This document shows positions 1 through 10,079 of a stretch of DNA of 64,000 nucleotides, one piece after another. The position numbers and the translations under genes were made by a program. Within the stretch, counting starts at the first letter, position 1, and every line of letters begins with the position of its first letter. The DNA is taken from contig NC_083639.1 in the NCBI RefSeq assembly GCF_963576545.1, positions 20,926,118 to 20,990,117 on the forward strand, given 5' to 3'. The stretch comes from Limanda limanda. Taxonomy: Eukaryota; Chordata; Actinopteri; Pleuronectiformes; Pleuronectidae. The notes under the pieces were generated by a model. That model searched no databases. It was not told the DNA's origin and worked only from the letters and a program-made list of their open reading frames with translations.

Positions 1-28
1 ATTTAAGTGCTTTATACAGCAAAATACT

Positions 29-614
29 AGCCTGATGTTGTCATACTCATAATTCTAATCAGAATATGAGTCTGAGACCGCTCCATTGGGCTGTGATTAT
101 GGGGCATGTTTCAACCGAACCAGGAAAAAAAATGCCTCTTCCCTCAATTGGATAGACCTACAACCAATCAGAGCAACGTAGTATGTGACCTATGTTAAAT
201 AAGCGACCATCAGGGCCAGCTGATATATTTAACCTTTTCCGAATCCCGTAGGAAGGACGACAAAAACATATTTTCGATCTACAAATGCTTTGATCGCGTT
301 TCTCTGTTCCTCTTTCAAAATGAATGCGCTGTCGATGTCTTCTAAAACAGACTCAATGGCAGCATCTACACATCTCAGCTCTCCAGCGGCAGGCATGTTT
401 GTGGAAAACAAAGTCAACCCAAGCGCTGTTTGATGACGTAGTTGATTACGTAACTGTTGATCATCTGTCCATCATCGTATAAAGCCCGCCCTGACAATTT
501 GATTGGTCCGAACAGCTTCTGTGGAGATAATTTCTCCCCAACGGGGCGACTCCAGACCGAACCTTCCGACCGAAAATGTTGTGGGCAGGGTTAAGTTCGT
601 CTGGCACCCAGGCT
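29..614. mobile_element. Complete short DNA element with 11-bp target duplication, carrying a RecQ-like helicase piece
   Basis: The direct repeat AGCAAAATACT occurs at 18-28 and again, perfectly, at 615-625. The DNA between them starts AGCCTG and ends CAGGCT, so the ends form a short inverted repeat. This is the signature of an inserted cut-and-paste element with its target-site duplication. The interior includes a GC-richer block (about 440-610) and, antisense, a remnant of a RecQ-like helicase gene. The sequence matches my memory of a very common teleost repeat, but the superfamily is not certain. The duplication length (9-11 bp, depending on how the shared AG is assigned) would suit a Mutator-like element, though no transposase is present to confirm it. 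At 586 bp it must be non-autonomous. Confidence 0.75.
190..417 (-). pseudogene. RecQ-like DNA helicase fragment, N-terminal part to motif I, broken by a stop
   Basis: Read on the minus strand from an ATG at 417, the peptide contains LKEEQRNAIKAF (a Q-motif-like segment) followed by YVFVVLPTGFGKG, which resembles the Walker A/motif I of RecQ-family ATP-dependent helicases (usual form TGxGKS). A TAA at 231-229 interrupts the frame. Beyond it the same frame still reads IYQLALMVAYLT, which resembles the usual continuation after motif I. So this is a relic of a longer gene and not a small protein. Downstream helicase motifs (DEAH box and helicase C domain) are absent. It lies wholly inside the mobile element at 29-614, so it is probably transposon-borne. 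It is almost certainly non-functional: the motif I serine is replaced by glycine and the frame is closed. Confidence 0.7.
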
Positions 615-625
615 AGCAAAATACT

Positions 626-3600
626 CCAATAGCTCCAAACTTGTCATCGATTTTTCTCCCTATTGCCGGGCCCAGGGACTATTACACTGCCAGCTGATGT
701 GCTTGTTGTGGGGTCACACAAGCAGTCAAACACGGAGCATCCCTCTGCTTTCAAATGTGTCCCCTTCCTCTCTGCTTCTCTCATTTCACTGGCTGTTTGC
801 ATAGGCACATACCAACAACATCTACAAGTTGTTACTTCCAGGACCCAGATCACAACTATCTGCTCCCAGCTCTGTTAATGCTCATTTGCTGCACGTCCCC
901 GTGTCAGAATCCTTTCACATGAAAGAGCACCACTTTCGAACTGTTTAGCTTTAGGCATTGAGTTGTTGTGGTGACTCGAGTATGACGTAGCTACTAGCTA
1001 ACTGTGGGCTAACATTAGGGGCTGCCAGAGCTATGCAGACAATGTGTTGCATCCAGAGTTAAATATAATGTTTATAATATAATTAAATGGCCACATGTAG
1101 CAATGTTTATGTTGGGGCAAATATTAAGTCAGGCAGCGAAATGAGACACTGAAATCTGCACTGTGATTGGGTTCGGTAGAAACCTACTGTGTAGGATGAC
1201 GGCACACAACCCTCGTTCTACTTCTATGTATTGATATTTGTGAGAAGCAAACTTCTTATAGTGAATGAACATTTTTGACCTTCCTCACACATCACTGTAT
1301 ATGCCACTATATATTATTTATATTTTATATTACATTATATCTGTACAGGAGAATAGTGCCGGTCTAATTCCACACATACTCCGTTCTCTCTCTAAGCGGT
1401 AGCCTACCAAGGTCAGGTTATAGATAAAGGACCAACCAACACTACAATGTAGCGTCTACGTTGAGGGACTTTCATATCTAATTCAGATGCTCCATAAAGA
1501 CAGGCACAAACTTCCACTCTTTTGAGTATTTCAACAGTGGTAAGACTTAGGACAATGTGATTTAGGAATGCATATTTAGACTTAACTATCCAATAGGATG
1601 TGAAAACCTACATGTAACATGGAGAGAGAGCAATTCTAGTCATTACTGGATGTGCTGTGAGAATGGGTGAGGCAAGTAGAGGAAGTTATATGGGGATGCT
1701 GTGGGAGACATCTTCAGACTTGGGGGTGACAATTGCTCATGTTACTCTCTGTGAGTGTTTGTACCTTGATCCACCTTCTGGTCTCCTTGATGCGTCAAGT
1801 CTACATTTAAATCTTCTGCATAAGACATCATTTGCTGCCTGAGTTCTTCTTTCACCAGCTTCCAGAAAACTTCCATAACAGGGATTAGAATATGTTAAAA
1901 ATTTCAATGTAGCCTACTTTTTCTCCCACATTACTTATTCAGTATATTTTCATTGCAGGCCCAAAAGCTGCAATTTTCCTACCACTGCCATAAAGCAGAC
2001 ATTATGCAAACAGTGCTCCTTATTTAACATATAAGAAATGTATGTAATCCACCTTTCTGTGGGATGAAACAATACAACGCATCTGCCACCAGTCGTCAAT
2101 CAAACGGTTACTTTGGAACATTGCTGTCATTTTTAAATCTTAAAATGTCAGTCGCCTTGTCAGAGGGAGATGGGCCGTCACCCCAGCAGCGCTGCCTGAC
2201 AGTTACGCACATCAGATTTTAACTTCCTCCTTACTTTGACAGGAAGGAGCTCCATCTTCGGTATGCCTTCCGAGCAAATGAGCAGGCTGGTGTTACACTA
2301 GGGCCGGCAACGAACCACATCGATTTTACATAAACACTGCACACTATGCATAGCACGTGACTTTAATTTGTATTTATGAGTGTGTGGAAGGAAATAATCA
2401 ATGCTTACAAGAACGGATGAGGGCAGGAAGTAGAGATGAGCCGGGGCGAGTGGGAAGGATAGCATGGGGAGAGGAGGTGAGGAAGTGAGGCTCTTCATCG
2501 AGAGGAAAATTAATGACACCACTGTACCTTCAGGCTGGACTCTCAGGCAAGAGACCCTGGATGATTTCTCTGTGCTTCAGTTACCTATGAGGTCAAAGAA
2601 GACAACACTAAATCTATATCCTGCAGTTCTGCAGCTCTAGAACGTACTTTAGCTTGTTTGAGCTCATTGTTTCAGATTGATGGTCTGTAATTTTACCCCA
2701 GGTATTTTGAAACAGAACAAAATGTGTCCACAGCACTTTATGTCAAAACCTGTCAAATAAAGCTGCCATCAAAAGTTTCCTTAGATTTTATATTATTTAC
2801 TTATTCTTAAGAACCAGTTCTTTTTTCAATCTCAGTTTTGCTAGATTAGGACTATTTCATTTTGTCTGTATGGCATCTACAGCTGCTGGTGTCAAGACAA
2901 CAAGACAAAAGGTGTAAATATCTCCCAGTCAAATATGAGAGGTATATATTTGGAATGGTACATGAACTAAGGTATTGTACTGACACAAGTATTGGTTTTC
3001 AGCAATGGCTTTCTTTAAAAAAACTCATGAACAAATCCTGCTACACAGCACTGAACGACAGCAACAAGCTAAATTAATAATGTCAAAACATCTAGTCAAT
3101 GTTTTTTCTTTTCTGAGAAGTCAGCGACCCCAGGAGCACAAATATTTAATTTATATTCATCAGGTATTCACAAACATGACTCTAAATGCTAATGATGCTG
3201 TTTGTCAACAAGTATAGGCAACTGTCCACTAACTGTTTATGACTAACACATTGCCTACTAGTGACCAAAATTGATTCATTCAGCTTTACAATATAAAACT
3301 GCATTTAATTGAGATGTTCTAACATTGTTCTAACAAATATCATTGGCACAATAGTTACACTCAAACAACAGAGTAAAGTTGGTCGTCAATGTTTCTTTCC
3401 CAGTTTTACTGATGTGGATGACTGAATCACTTATATTGCTATCTCTTTGTAAGTTGAGAGTTTTCAAACTTTTAAGGAAAGAGTGAATATAGGAGAGAGT
3501 GACAATCGCCCCCAGGGAAAAGCCAAGAGAAAGAAATGTCATTCTTGCTCCTGTACATCTGTGCCCGGCCTAAACCTAGACAGACTGAAGACAGACTGGT

Positions 3601-4800
3601 GCATACAAAGTAAGTGACCTTTCAGATAAGGCCTGGATGGTCTTTATATTCGCTGTCATTAATGTCATGGTGACTGTAACAATAGATCCATCATCATCAA
3701 TCACCATGCCATGGGCTAGGGAAGGATTTTAAAAACCTTTTCAACAATGACAAATGATATAAACAATCCACAAATATTAAAACAGGAGCTTTCTGATGAG
3801 GTCCAAGTTTAAAGTAATCTATTACTAGTCCTGCAATTAATCCTGCCTACAGAAATATTATAATGTGTTATTTAACTTGTGGTGCTGTTAAAATGTATAG
3901 TTTCATCTTGAAAAATGTTCCTAATATTTTGCCAACTCCATTTATATCAATGCTGACGTGCAGTTTTAGCTAAAAACAACATTTTTATTATATCATATTG
4001 TTAATTAGATGCTGACCAATTTATCAGGGTGTGACAGTAACACTCTGCCTACAGAAGCCTTTAGCAGACATCATATTGGGGTTAGTTAGTTTGCCAATAT
4101 GAAAACTTTTATACCACAGATTAAACAATGCAGAAAAGATGTGCAGTTACGTTAACATTTCTATATGTGGTTCTATTGTGTTTTTTATTTCTAGTTATTG
4201 ATCTTACATTTTAAAATATCAAACATCAATTTCATTTCTTTGTTGATAGGGTTTGATAAACAGTGATACACTCTTTATGTTAGACACGTCCTGGGACAGG
4301 GTTCCCTCACTCCAAAATAATTGGAGTTTCTTTTGGTAGTTTTCTCGTATATGTTGAGGGTTAGGACAGATTCTGTCGAAACTTACACCGATTGTTGAGG
4401 GAAACTGTGTTTTGTGGTTATGTGGTTATGAAATGTTTTACTCCATATTATAAGTATTGCCCCAAAAATCCATAACTGTCAGACTCTATTGCTAATATTT
4501 TTGATTTAGTACCTATCACCATTCTAACAAGATCATCTTCAGAGTGGGAAGAACCATTAACCATTCATTATAGTGGTGTTAATATAACATGTACAATGGG
4601 CACTTCAAAGCAGTTAATTGTCATACAAGGGCCCATTTAAAAAGTATAGTTTACATTGTATAATCTTGTGAAGGCTTTGTTTCATGTTGTAATGAAGACC
4701 ACAGTTAGTAATGACAAAAACACTTTTACTAGTAGCCTACATTACCATTGACTCAAAACTAGCCGATCTGAAGTTGGAGTAGAACCTTTACTTTCCATTA
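626..4800. other. AT-rich intergenic or intronic DNA, no gene seen
   Basis: I see no reading frame with domain-like content and no obvious long repeat. Open frames here are short (up to about 75 codons) and have random-looking composition. A minus-strand stretch at 850-650 has a few clustered cysteines but no secure family match. The sequence becomes strongly AT-rich from 3.6 to 4.7 kb. Confidence 0.5.
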
Positions 4801-4931
4801 CTATGTAGCCTCAGGTAACGAGTAACGAGATGCAGCTATAGCTCGAGTACTAGCTTCACTTTGAAACTGAACGTCGTGTAACCCGCAGAGAGCCACACAT
4901 CCCCAGCAACCTCCCGTCTGCAGCCACTTAC

Positions 4932-5220
4932 TTTCCCCGGTCCTGTCGCCCCTGCTCTCGGTGTGCGCCGCTTCTTCTTCCCCTTCTCCTTCTTTTTTTT
5001 TTCCTGGAGGACGGATGGAGAGAGGAGAGGAGAGGAGAGGAGGTGAAGCGGATCCGGGGAGGATGGGAGGCGAGGCGCGCCGCGGGGAGCGTCCGCCTCG
5101 CAAAGGGAGCGAAGCCGAGAACACGGCGGAGCTCCTGCTCACAGAGCCGCGGTCAGCGCCATGATGTGGGTCACGGATGAAGGATTCCTCTCCGGCTCTT
5201 CCTCACACAAGTTGCCGTCC
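4932..5220 (-). other. Candidate minus-strand first (leader) exon
   Basis: Read on the minus strand, this GC-rich stretch ends in GGGGAAA followed by GTAAGTGG, an ideal vertebrate splice donor, with the last exon base at 4,932. It would be mostly 5' UTR. It contains a short upstream frame starting at the ATG near 5,222 and closing near 5,140, and a longer frame rich in S, P, R, E and K with no recognisable domain. If it is real, the gene runs leftward out of the window. The transcription start is unknown, so the upper boundary is arbitrary. Confidence 0.35.
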
Positions 5221-5232
5221 ATCCCTGCGATG
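5161..5232 (+). CDS. Candidate plus-strand first coding exon, 24 codons
   Basis: ATGATG at 5,161 sits in a good Kozak context (CAGCGCCATGATG). The frame reads MMWVTDEGFLSGSSSHK and continues to ...IPAM, then meets GTACGA at 5,233, a moderate splice donor. The location in a CpG-rich block fits a first exon, and codon 24 would end exactly at the junction (phase 0). I do not recognise the peptide. The minus-strand donor at 4,931 is stronger than this one, so the plus-strand reading is an alternative. Both could be true if the promoter is bidirectional. Confidence 0.3.
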
Positions 5233-5561
5233 GTACGATCCGGGGAGAGACGGGGAGAGAGGGTTGTGATAACCTATATTTGGCGAAGAGGAGCCCACTC
5301 ACATTACTTCATGTATTTATAATGAAAAAAGGATACGTTATGTATTAAAGTGGGTGTTATTTGGTCTGTCAGTGAATTTTGAAGTTACAGCACCAAGGAG
5401 TGTTTTTAGAAATTAAATATATATCCAAGAAGGAGTGAAATAAATAAATAAAGATAGGTTGAAAAATACAATCTCTACTTGCAAATCCTCCCCTGAGAAG
5501 AAGAAACAAAGCACATCCGTCTAATTTGGTGTTTTATAAACCACACCAGGGCCTACACTGC

Positions 5562-5565
<4 letters not shown>

Positions 5566-5628
<63 letters not shown>
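5566..5628. repeat. (TA)n microsatellite
   Basis: About 60 bp of nearly pure alternating TA, self-complementary and so able to form cruciforms. It is flanked by AT-rich unique DNA. Confidence 0.95.
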
Positions 5629-5631
<3 letters not shown>

Positions 5632-5839
5632 TAAAGTTTAGTGTGTAAATACACTATATGACTGATATTTTCATCATCATATTTAATGATGATTTTAATA
5701 GTATATATTTTTTTCCATTCTTATTTATTTGACCGGTCAGCTCAACTGGTCAGTCTATCAGGGAAAAGCACAGGTAGAATTGAGTTAATTACCCAATTCA
5801 CACCAGCCTGGATCTTGACCACATGACAGCCCATCTGCC

Positions 5840-6290
5840 CATTATCTACTATCAATTGACATTTGTGGTGGGGGGCCAGTCCCAGCTGACATTGTGCAAT
5901 ACTCTGAACAGGAAGCCAGTGTATTACATGGCCAGTCTTTACCTTTTTTACATCAAAATTAGAAGGTATGCATATGTTTTCTTGAACGTGGGTAAAAAGT
6001 AAATTTACTTATTTCCTGCTGCGTCAAGTTTGATGTCACAAGAACACTCACACGCTGAATTGCAGCATTAACACTGTAGATGTTATTGGAGGTTAGTGGC
6101 TTCCCTAGCCAGTGGAAAAGGGGCTGTAGCGAAATGAAAAACCATTCACACTCACAGGTAATGTAGAGTCTCCAATTATCATGAGCTGCATGTGCTTGGA
6201 CTGTGGGAGGACTTGAGGAAAACCTGCAGAGACACAGGGGGAACATGCAAACTCACTCACAGAATTACCCTGGCTGGCCGTCAGTGTTAT
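5840..6290 (-). repeat. SINE-like teleost interspersed repeat, minus orientation
   Basis: Read on the minus strand, this contains GTTTGCATGTTCCCCCTGTG, then CCTCCCACAGTCCAAGCACATGCAG, a GTGAATG block, and near 5,890-5,870 AATGTCAGCTGGGACTGGCC. These follow, in the same order, the hallmarks of a common teleost repeat (GTTTGCATGTTCTCCC, CCCACAGTCCAAAGACATGCA, AATGTCAGCTGGGATAGG). It is diverged and interrupted. A smaller remnant of the same family appears near 60,765-60,890. The assignment rests on remembered consensus sequence and no search was possible. Confidence 0.55.
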
Positions 6291-6772
6291 AATCACCCCC
6301 ACACGAAGCAGCCTATTGGTGTAAATGCACCCAAGGGATAGGCTAGGCAGATAGCGGCCATTAATTGGCCAGCAAACACAATAAGCAGTCGACCACGTTA
6401 TTCAAGACACTCATGGGTGGAGTGAAGATGAGATCAAACGAGAACCAGGAAAACAGCTTCAACGGCTGCCATCTCCTTCTAGAATAGGATTTTAACACGT
6501 CTTAGACTTGTCCAAGGAGGGAAGCGTAAGCTGGATTTACCCCGATGTGGACACTGGTACTGTTCGTACCAGGTGTAATGTAATCAGGTTAAAATGTAAT
6601 CTGGGTACTATAAGGAGATTAGAAGCATTTTAATGTCACGTGTAAATTGTGTCAACAACATTACTCAAGGCTGAATTTAACATCTGTTTCCATTTTGCTC
6701 AAATGGAGACCTGACCAGAAAGAGTTATTGTTAATTTGAAAGTAGTTTCAAATCAGGATCTGTTACTACTTT

Positions 6773-6787
6773 AGACACACACACACA

Positions 6788-6869
<82 letters not shown>

Positions 6870-6870
6870 C
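6773..6870. repeat. (CA)n microsatellite
   Basis: About 95 bp of CA repeat with one CT interruption near the start and an AA interruption near the end. Its open frames are translation artefacts. Confidence 0.97.
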
Positions 6871-9033
6871 TCAAGACCCTGTTGTAACTCATTTTGGTTT
6901 TATTCATATTGACAAAAAACCCTGCGTGTCAGATAAGAGACCTGGTTACTCATATCTCTGCATGATTTGTGCACAGCTGTGTGAGCAAATGAACCACAGC
7001 ATCACAATAGAGGACACAGCCAGCAGTTTCATTTATATTACAATGAGAGTCCCCTTCACAGCACAAGGCTGTAGAATCCATCCAGCATCAGTACAGTGTG
7101 TAGTAGTGGCTTTATTGATCACTCTGAAATAATTAAGGTAGACGGGCAGACTGCCTGAAATTGCCATGTGGCCAGTACAACCTCAGTGCTATTGTTTATT
7201 GTACAGATCGTGCTGCGTTCAGTTACACAACAGACCACAATAACAGCCGAAATGCAGCCGTTATAATCTGCAAGAACATTGAGGTCAAAGCCAAGTAGCA
7301 GTGACTCCACGGTGGCTTGTTAAAACGAACTAGTTAATAGCTAATTGTATTTAGTTTAAAATGAATTTCTTTAATAATACGTTATTTCAAATGGAGAAAG
7401 CTGAAGAAGACATAAGAATTATTTTGTTTGTAGATCTTATTTTCCCACGCAGCTTTTCCATTGTTCAGCATCCAAATAAATAATTAGGCCTAACAAGTGC
7501 ATTTCTAAATCTGCCTGTTTGAATGGGCAATAATTGAGCTGCAGGATTCAGTCTATAGAACCCTCAGGAGTCGCATAAAAGCTTTTCACCTGTTTATTCA
7601 AAGTTTGGTGAAGCTCGATCAGCATGTCGTTGATGTTGTCGTGATCAGTCAACTGGTTCCCTGTATATTCAGAGTTATTGATATTGAACACAGCCTGTGT
7701 CCAAATTCCACCAAATATAAAACTGCACTTCCTTGGGCCCTAGTGTCAGGTTGATAAGATGAACAAGTCTCAAGATATTAGTGCCTCATATAGACAGTAT
7801 AGACATTATTCAACAAATTATTACTTTGAGATAGTGGCGACAATGATTAACAATCTTCCAAAAAAGGTTTAAAAAAAAGATCAAGTATATACAGGTTATA
7901 GACAGTTCGACTTAATATCCCTCTTCTCAACTTTAGTGTGTCTGTAAGTAATGGCTATTATCATTCCCCACACACCCAGAATCGACACTGTGTCAATTAG
8001 GCTGTGAGGTTTTGTGTGATCGACAGTCAAGCTTTTTTGTTACTGTCAGTGCCTCTAGGAAATCAAACCCAGCCTATCTCCTCTGCATGGGTCATTGTTT
8101 GCCTCCTGCCTGGCTTTCTACAGCCTTGCCCCCCCCCCTCACCCATTCCCCTACTATATTTTTAAAGCCAGATAGAGGGAATGTGGCCCAGAAATCCAGC
8201 TCTGAAGATGGGTACCAACTTGCTGTCAGCACTGCTTTCTGCCCCCCAGGGACCTAGCCTGATTACAGCACCATCCTTCTCTCTCTTTCAGCTCCGGACA
8301 CACACACACACACAGAGAGTTGTATCACAGCTCTCTCGATGAACATCTGTACTTTGCAGCTCATTGAGTATGCCTTTTCAACAGCATTATTATTTTTTAA
8401 GAGCCTCGAATTTCTCTCCTCTCCTGTCTCTGCGTTTTCAGGCTCTCTGAAGTCGAGTCTGAGACGGAGATCAGTGTGCTGATATTGTTGTTGATGACAG
8501 TTGGTCAGCCACATAATTGGCTTGTCGACACATCACTCTCTATCACTGATCTTTCCTTTGGAGCAGAACATTGGTCCGGAGGAAAAAGAATCCACAGCTA
8601 CATCTATAATTCAGTTGAGACTCAAACTGTCTGCAGCCAGCAGTTTTTACTTGGCAACACTTACTCCTTACAGCACTTGGCACAGGTATGAGGTTTGCCA
8701 TGAATGGTTACTGGAGGGTTTGTTTCATAGCAGGTCAACAGCAGCTGTAATGGGGTGTTTTTTTCAGACTGTGTGAACCAATTGCTAAACTTTTAACACA
8801 GGAAAACTCATTTGACTCACCAAATGGAGACATCTCAAGAAACAAATTGATCCAACCCTGACAAATCACTGGCTCCAGTGTCCATTTTCACAGCAGCCAT
8901 TTTGAAATGAACTAGTGTTACTAATGACGTTAAGAATCTGTTCTAATTATGAGCAAAGCCATAAGAAATATGATGAAAAACACATGTGTTACTATTTCAT
9001 TTCAAAATGGCTGCCAGGAAAAACACATGTGAT
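6871..9033. other. No gene seen; contains one copy of a dispersed repeat
   Basis: AT-rich DNA with short, random-looking frames. The only structure I can support is the repeat at about 7,505-7,690, which resembles 62,225-62,470. A homopolymer C run (about 8,133) and a short CA run (about 8,300) are trivial. Confidence 0.45.
7505..7690 (+). repeat. Dispersed repeat A, copy 1
   Basis: Shares ordered blocks with 62,225-62,470: TGTTTGAATGGGC / TGTTTTTGAATGGGC, ATTGAGCTGCAG, GCAGGATTCAGTC, and a later AAGCTC...CATG...GTTG...GT block. Both copies have the same orientation. The similarity is diverged and gapped, so this is an old repeat. Family unknown. Confidence 0.55.
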
Positions 9034-9506
9034 GTGTCCTAATTAAGGGGCTTCAACCCCTTAGAGAACATGGTCTACCCAGCCCACGAACACCGCCTCC
9101 CTCATGGACAGCACAGACCGCGAAGGCCGAACCAAAATGAGACAATATGGTTTACAGAGACTTTCCAGGATCGCCGTCATCAGGTCGTCCCGCCCTGAGT
9201 GCTGTTGCCTAGCAACAGAGCTGAAGTTGGACATGCCAAGAAAGTTTTAATGTATGATACTAAAACATTGAACATCTTTTCGCTTGCTGGTGCCATTACC
9301 TCTTTGAAAAAACGATTAGTCATTGAAGCCTTAACATTTCAGGATAGGTTCAACTGGAAAGGATCAACGCATTGGAGGTTTAATTCCACAAATAAAGGGA
9401 CATTTGTCGGAGCCTTTGAAATGGGACAGTCTAAGTCCGCCATTGTGACGCAACCGGTCTTCAAATACAGCCCCGAAAAAAAGATGTGTCCCCTTAATTG
9501 AGACAC
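9034..9506. mobile_element. MITE-like element with 17-bp terminal inverted repeats
   Basis: The left end GTGTCCTAATTAAGGGG (9,034-9,050) is the reverse complement of the right end CCCCTTAATTGAGACAC (9,490-9,506) at 15 of 17 positions. Just inside the left end, AAGGGGCTTCAACCCCTT forms a 6-bp stem hairpin. The interior (473 bp overall) has the motif CGCGAAGGCCGAACCAAAATGAGAC. It also has an open frame of about 100 codons (9,199-9,501) that matches no family I know. No clear target duplication was identified in the immediate flanks. It is probably a non-autonomous DNA transposon, perhaps hAT-like, from the general look of the termini. Confidence 0.65.
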
Positions 9507-9884
9507 AACCAGTTCAAACATTGCAACTGATGTGTGTGGCTGATTGGTTAGTTGCTTACTGTTGTCTGAAATGTTCGAAACGAAAAGAGAAAGACTTACT
9601 GTGTTAATGCATTATTTCTCTCATTTCAAAGGTAACAATATAGCAAATCTAAAGAGCAGCAGGAAAACTGCTTTGCAGCAGTGTATTTTTATTCAGGCTC
9701 TGTTTAGGCAATCCAGCCAAATAAATGTGCTAGATAAATTAAAGCATGTACTGTCACTTTAGTAGAGTGTTCCTCTAACTTTGTGTCATCAGTTTGGAGA
9801 AAGGCCTTGTCATGTTTCGTTGGGACAATTCTCCCTTGCACAAAAGAAAATGAAAGTGTTTTAGCAGTTTTACATGAAGGAATA

Positions 9885-10079
9885 TGACTAACCTGTTCTA
9901 ACCTCATCCAACACCTTTGGGATCAACTGGAATCCACTGCGAGCAGGTAACAGCTAACATGGCAGATTGGGAGCAAATACCAGCAGCCTGGTTCCAAAAT
10001 CTATGGAGGCTATTAAAGTTGTGCGATCTCATGAGGGTGTGATATTCAGGTGGCAGTATAATTTTGGCCATATAGTGTA
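9885..10079 (+). mobile_element. 3' end of a Tc1/mariner-like transposon, transposase remnant
   Basis: The sequence at 9,899-9,948 reads NLIQHLWDQLES in one frame, resembling the NPIEHLWDELE stretch of Tc1-like transposases that holds the last catalytic acidic residue region. After a stop the remnant reads MADWEQIPAAWFQNL, resembling the conserved EWxxIPxxxxxxL block near the C-terminus. The copy ends in TTTTGGCCATATAGTGTA, a typical Tc1-like terminal inverted repeat. Everything upstream (DNA-binding domain, first two catalytic residues, left terminus) is missing. It is dead, 5'-truncated and diverged. Confidence 0.75.
9890..10068 (+). pseudogene. Tc1-like transposase C-terminal fragment
   Basis: The decayed coding part of the element above: HLWD and PAAWFQN blocks separated by an in-frame stop. 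About 50 codons remain of a protein that is usually about 340 residues. No start codon belongs to it. Confidence 0.65.

Larger units (their letters stand above)
4840..5250. promoter_or_regulatory. CpG-rich block: probable promoter and first exon
   Basis: The DNA changes abruptly from AT-rich to GC-rich with many CpG dinucleotides (for example GGCGAGGCGCGCCGCGGGG near 5,070-5,090) and returns to AT-rich by about 5,280. It contains a polypyrimidine/polypurine leader-like tract (4,970-5,045) of the sort common in vertebrate 5' UTRs. Both strands offer an exon reading: a Kozak-like ATG on the plus strand at 5,161, and a perfect GTAAGT donor on the minus strand at 4,931. It may be a bidirectional promoter. 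No TATA box is evident. The direction cannot be settled from sequence alone. Confidence 0.6.

Noticed and set aside
644..853. Minus-strand peptide with clustered cysteines (TCRCCWYVPMQT)
   Set aside because: Faintly resembles a Cys-rich domain in some fish multi-copy proteins, but only a few positions agree and the rest does not align. Not enough to call a pseudogene.
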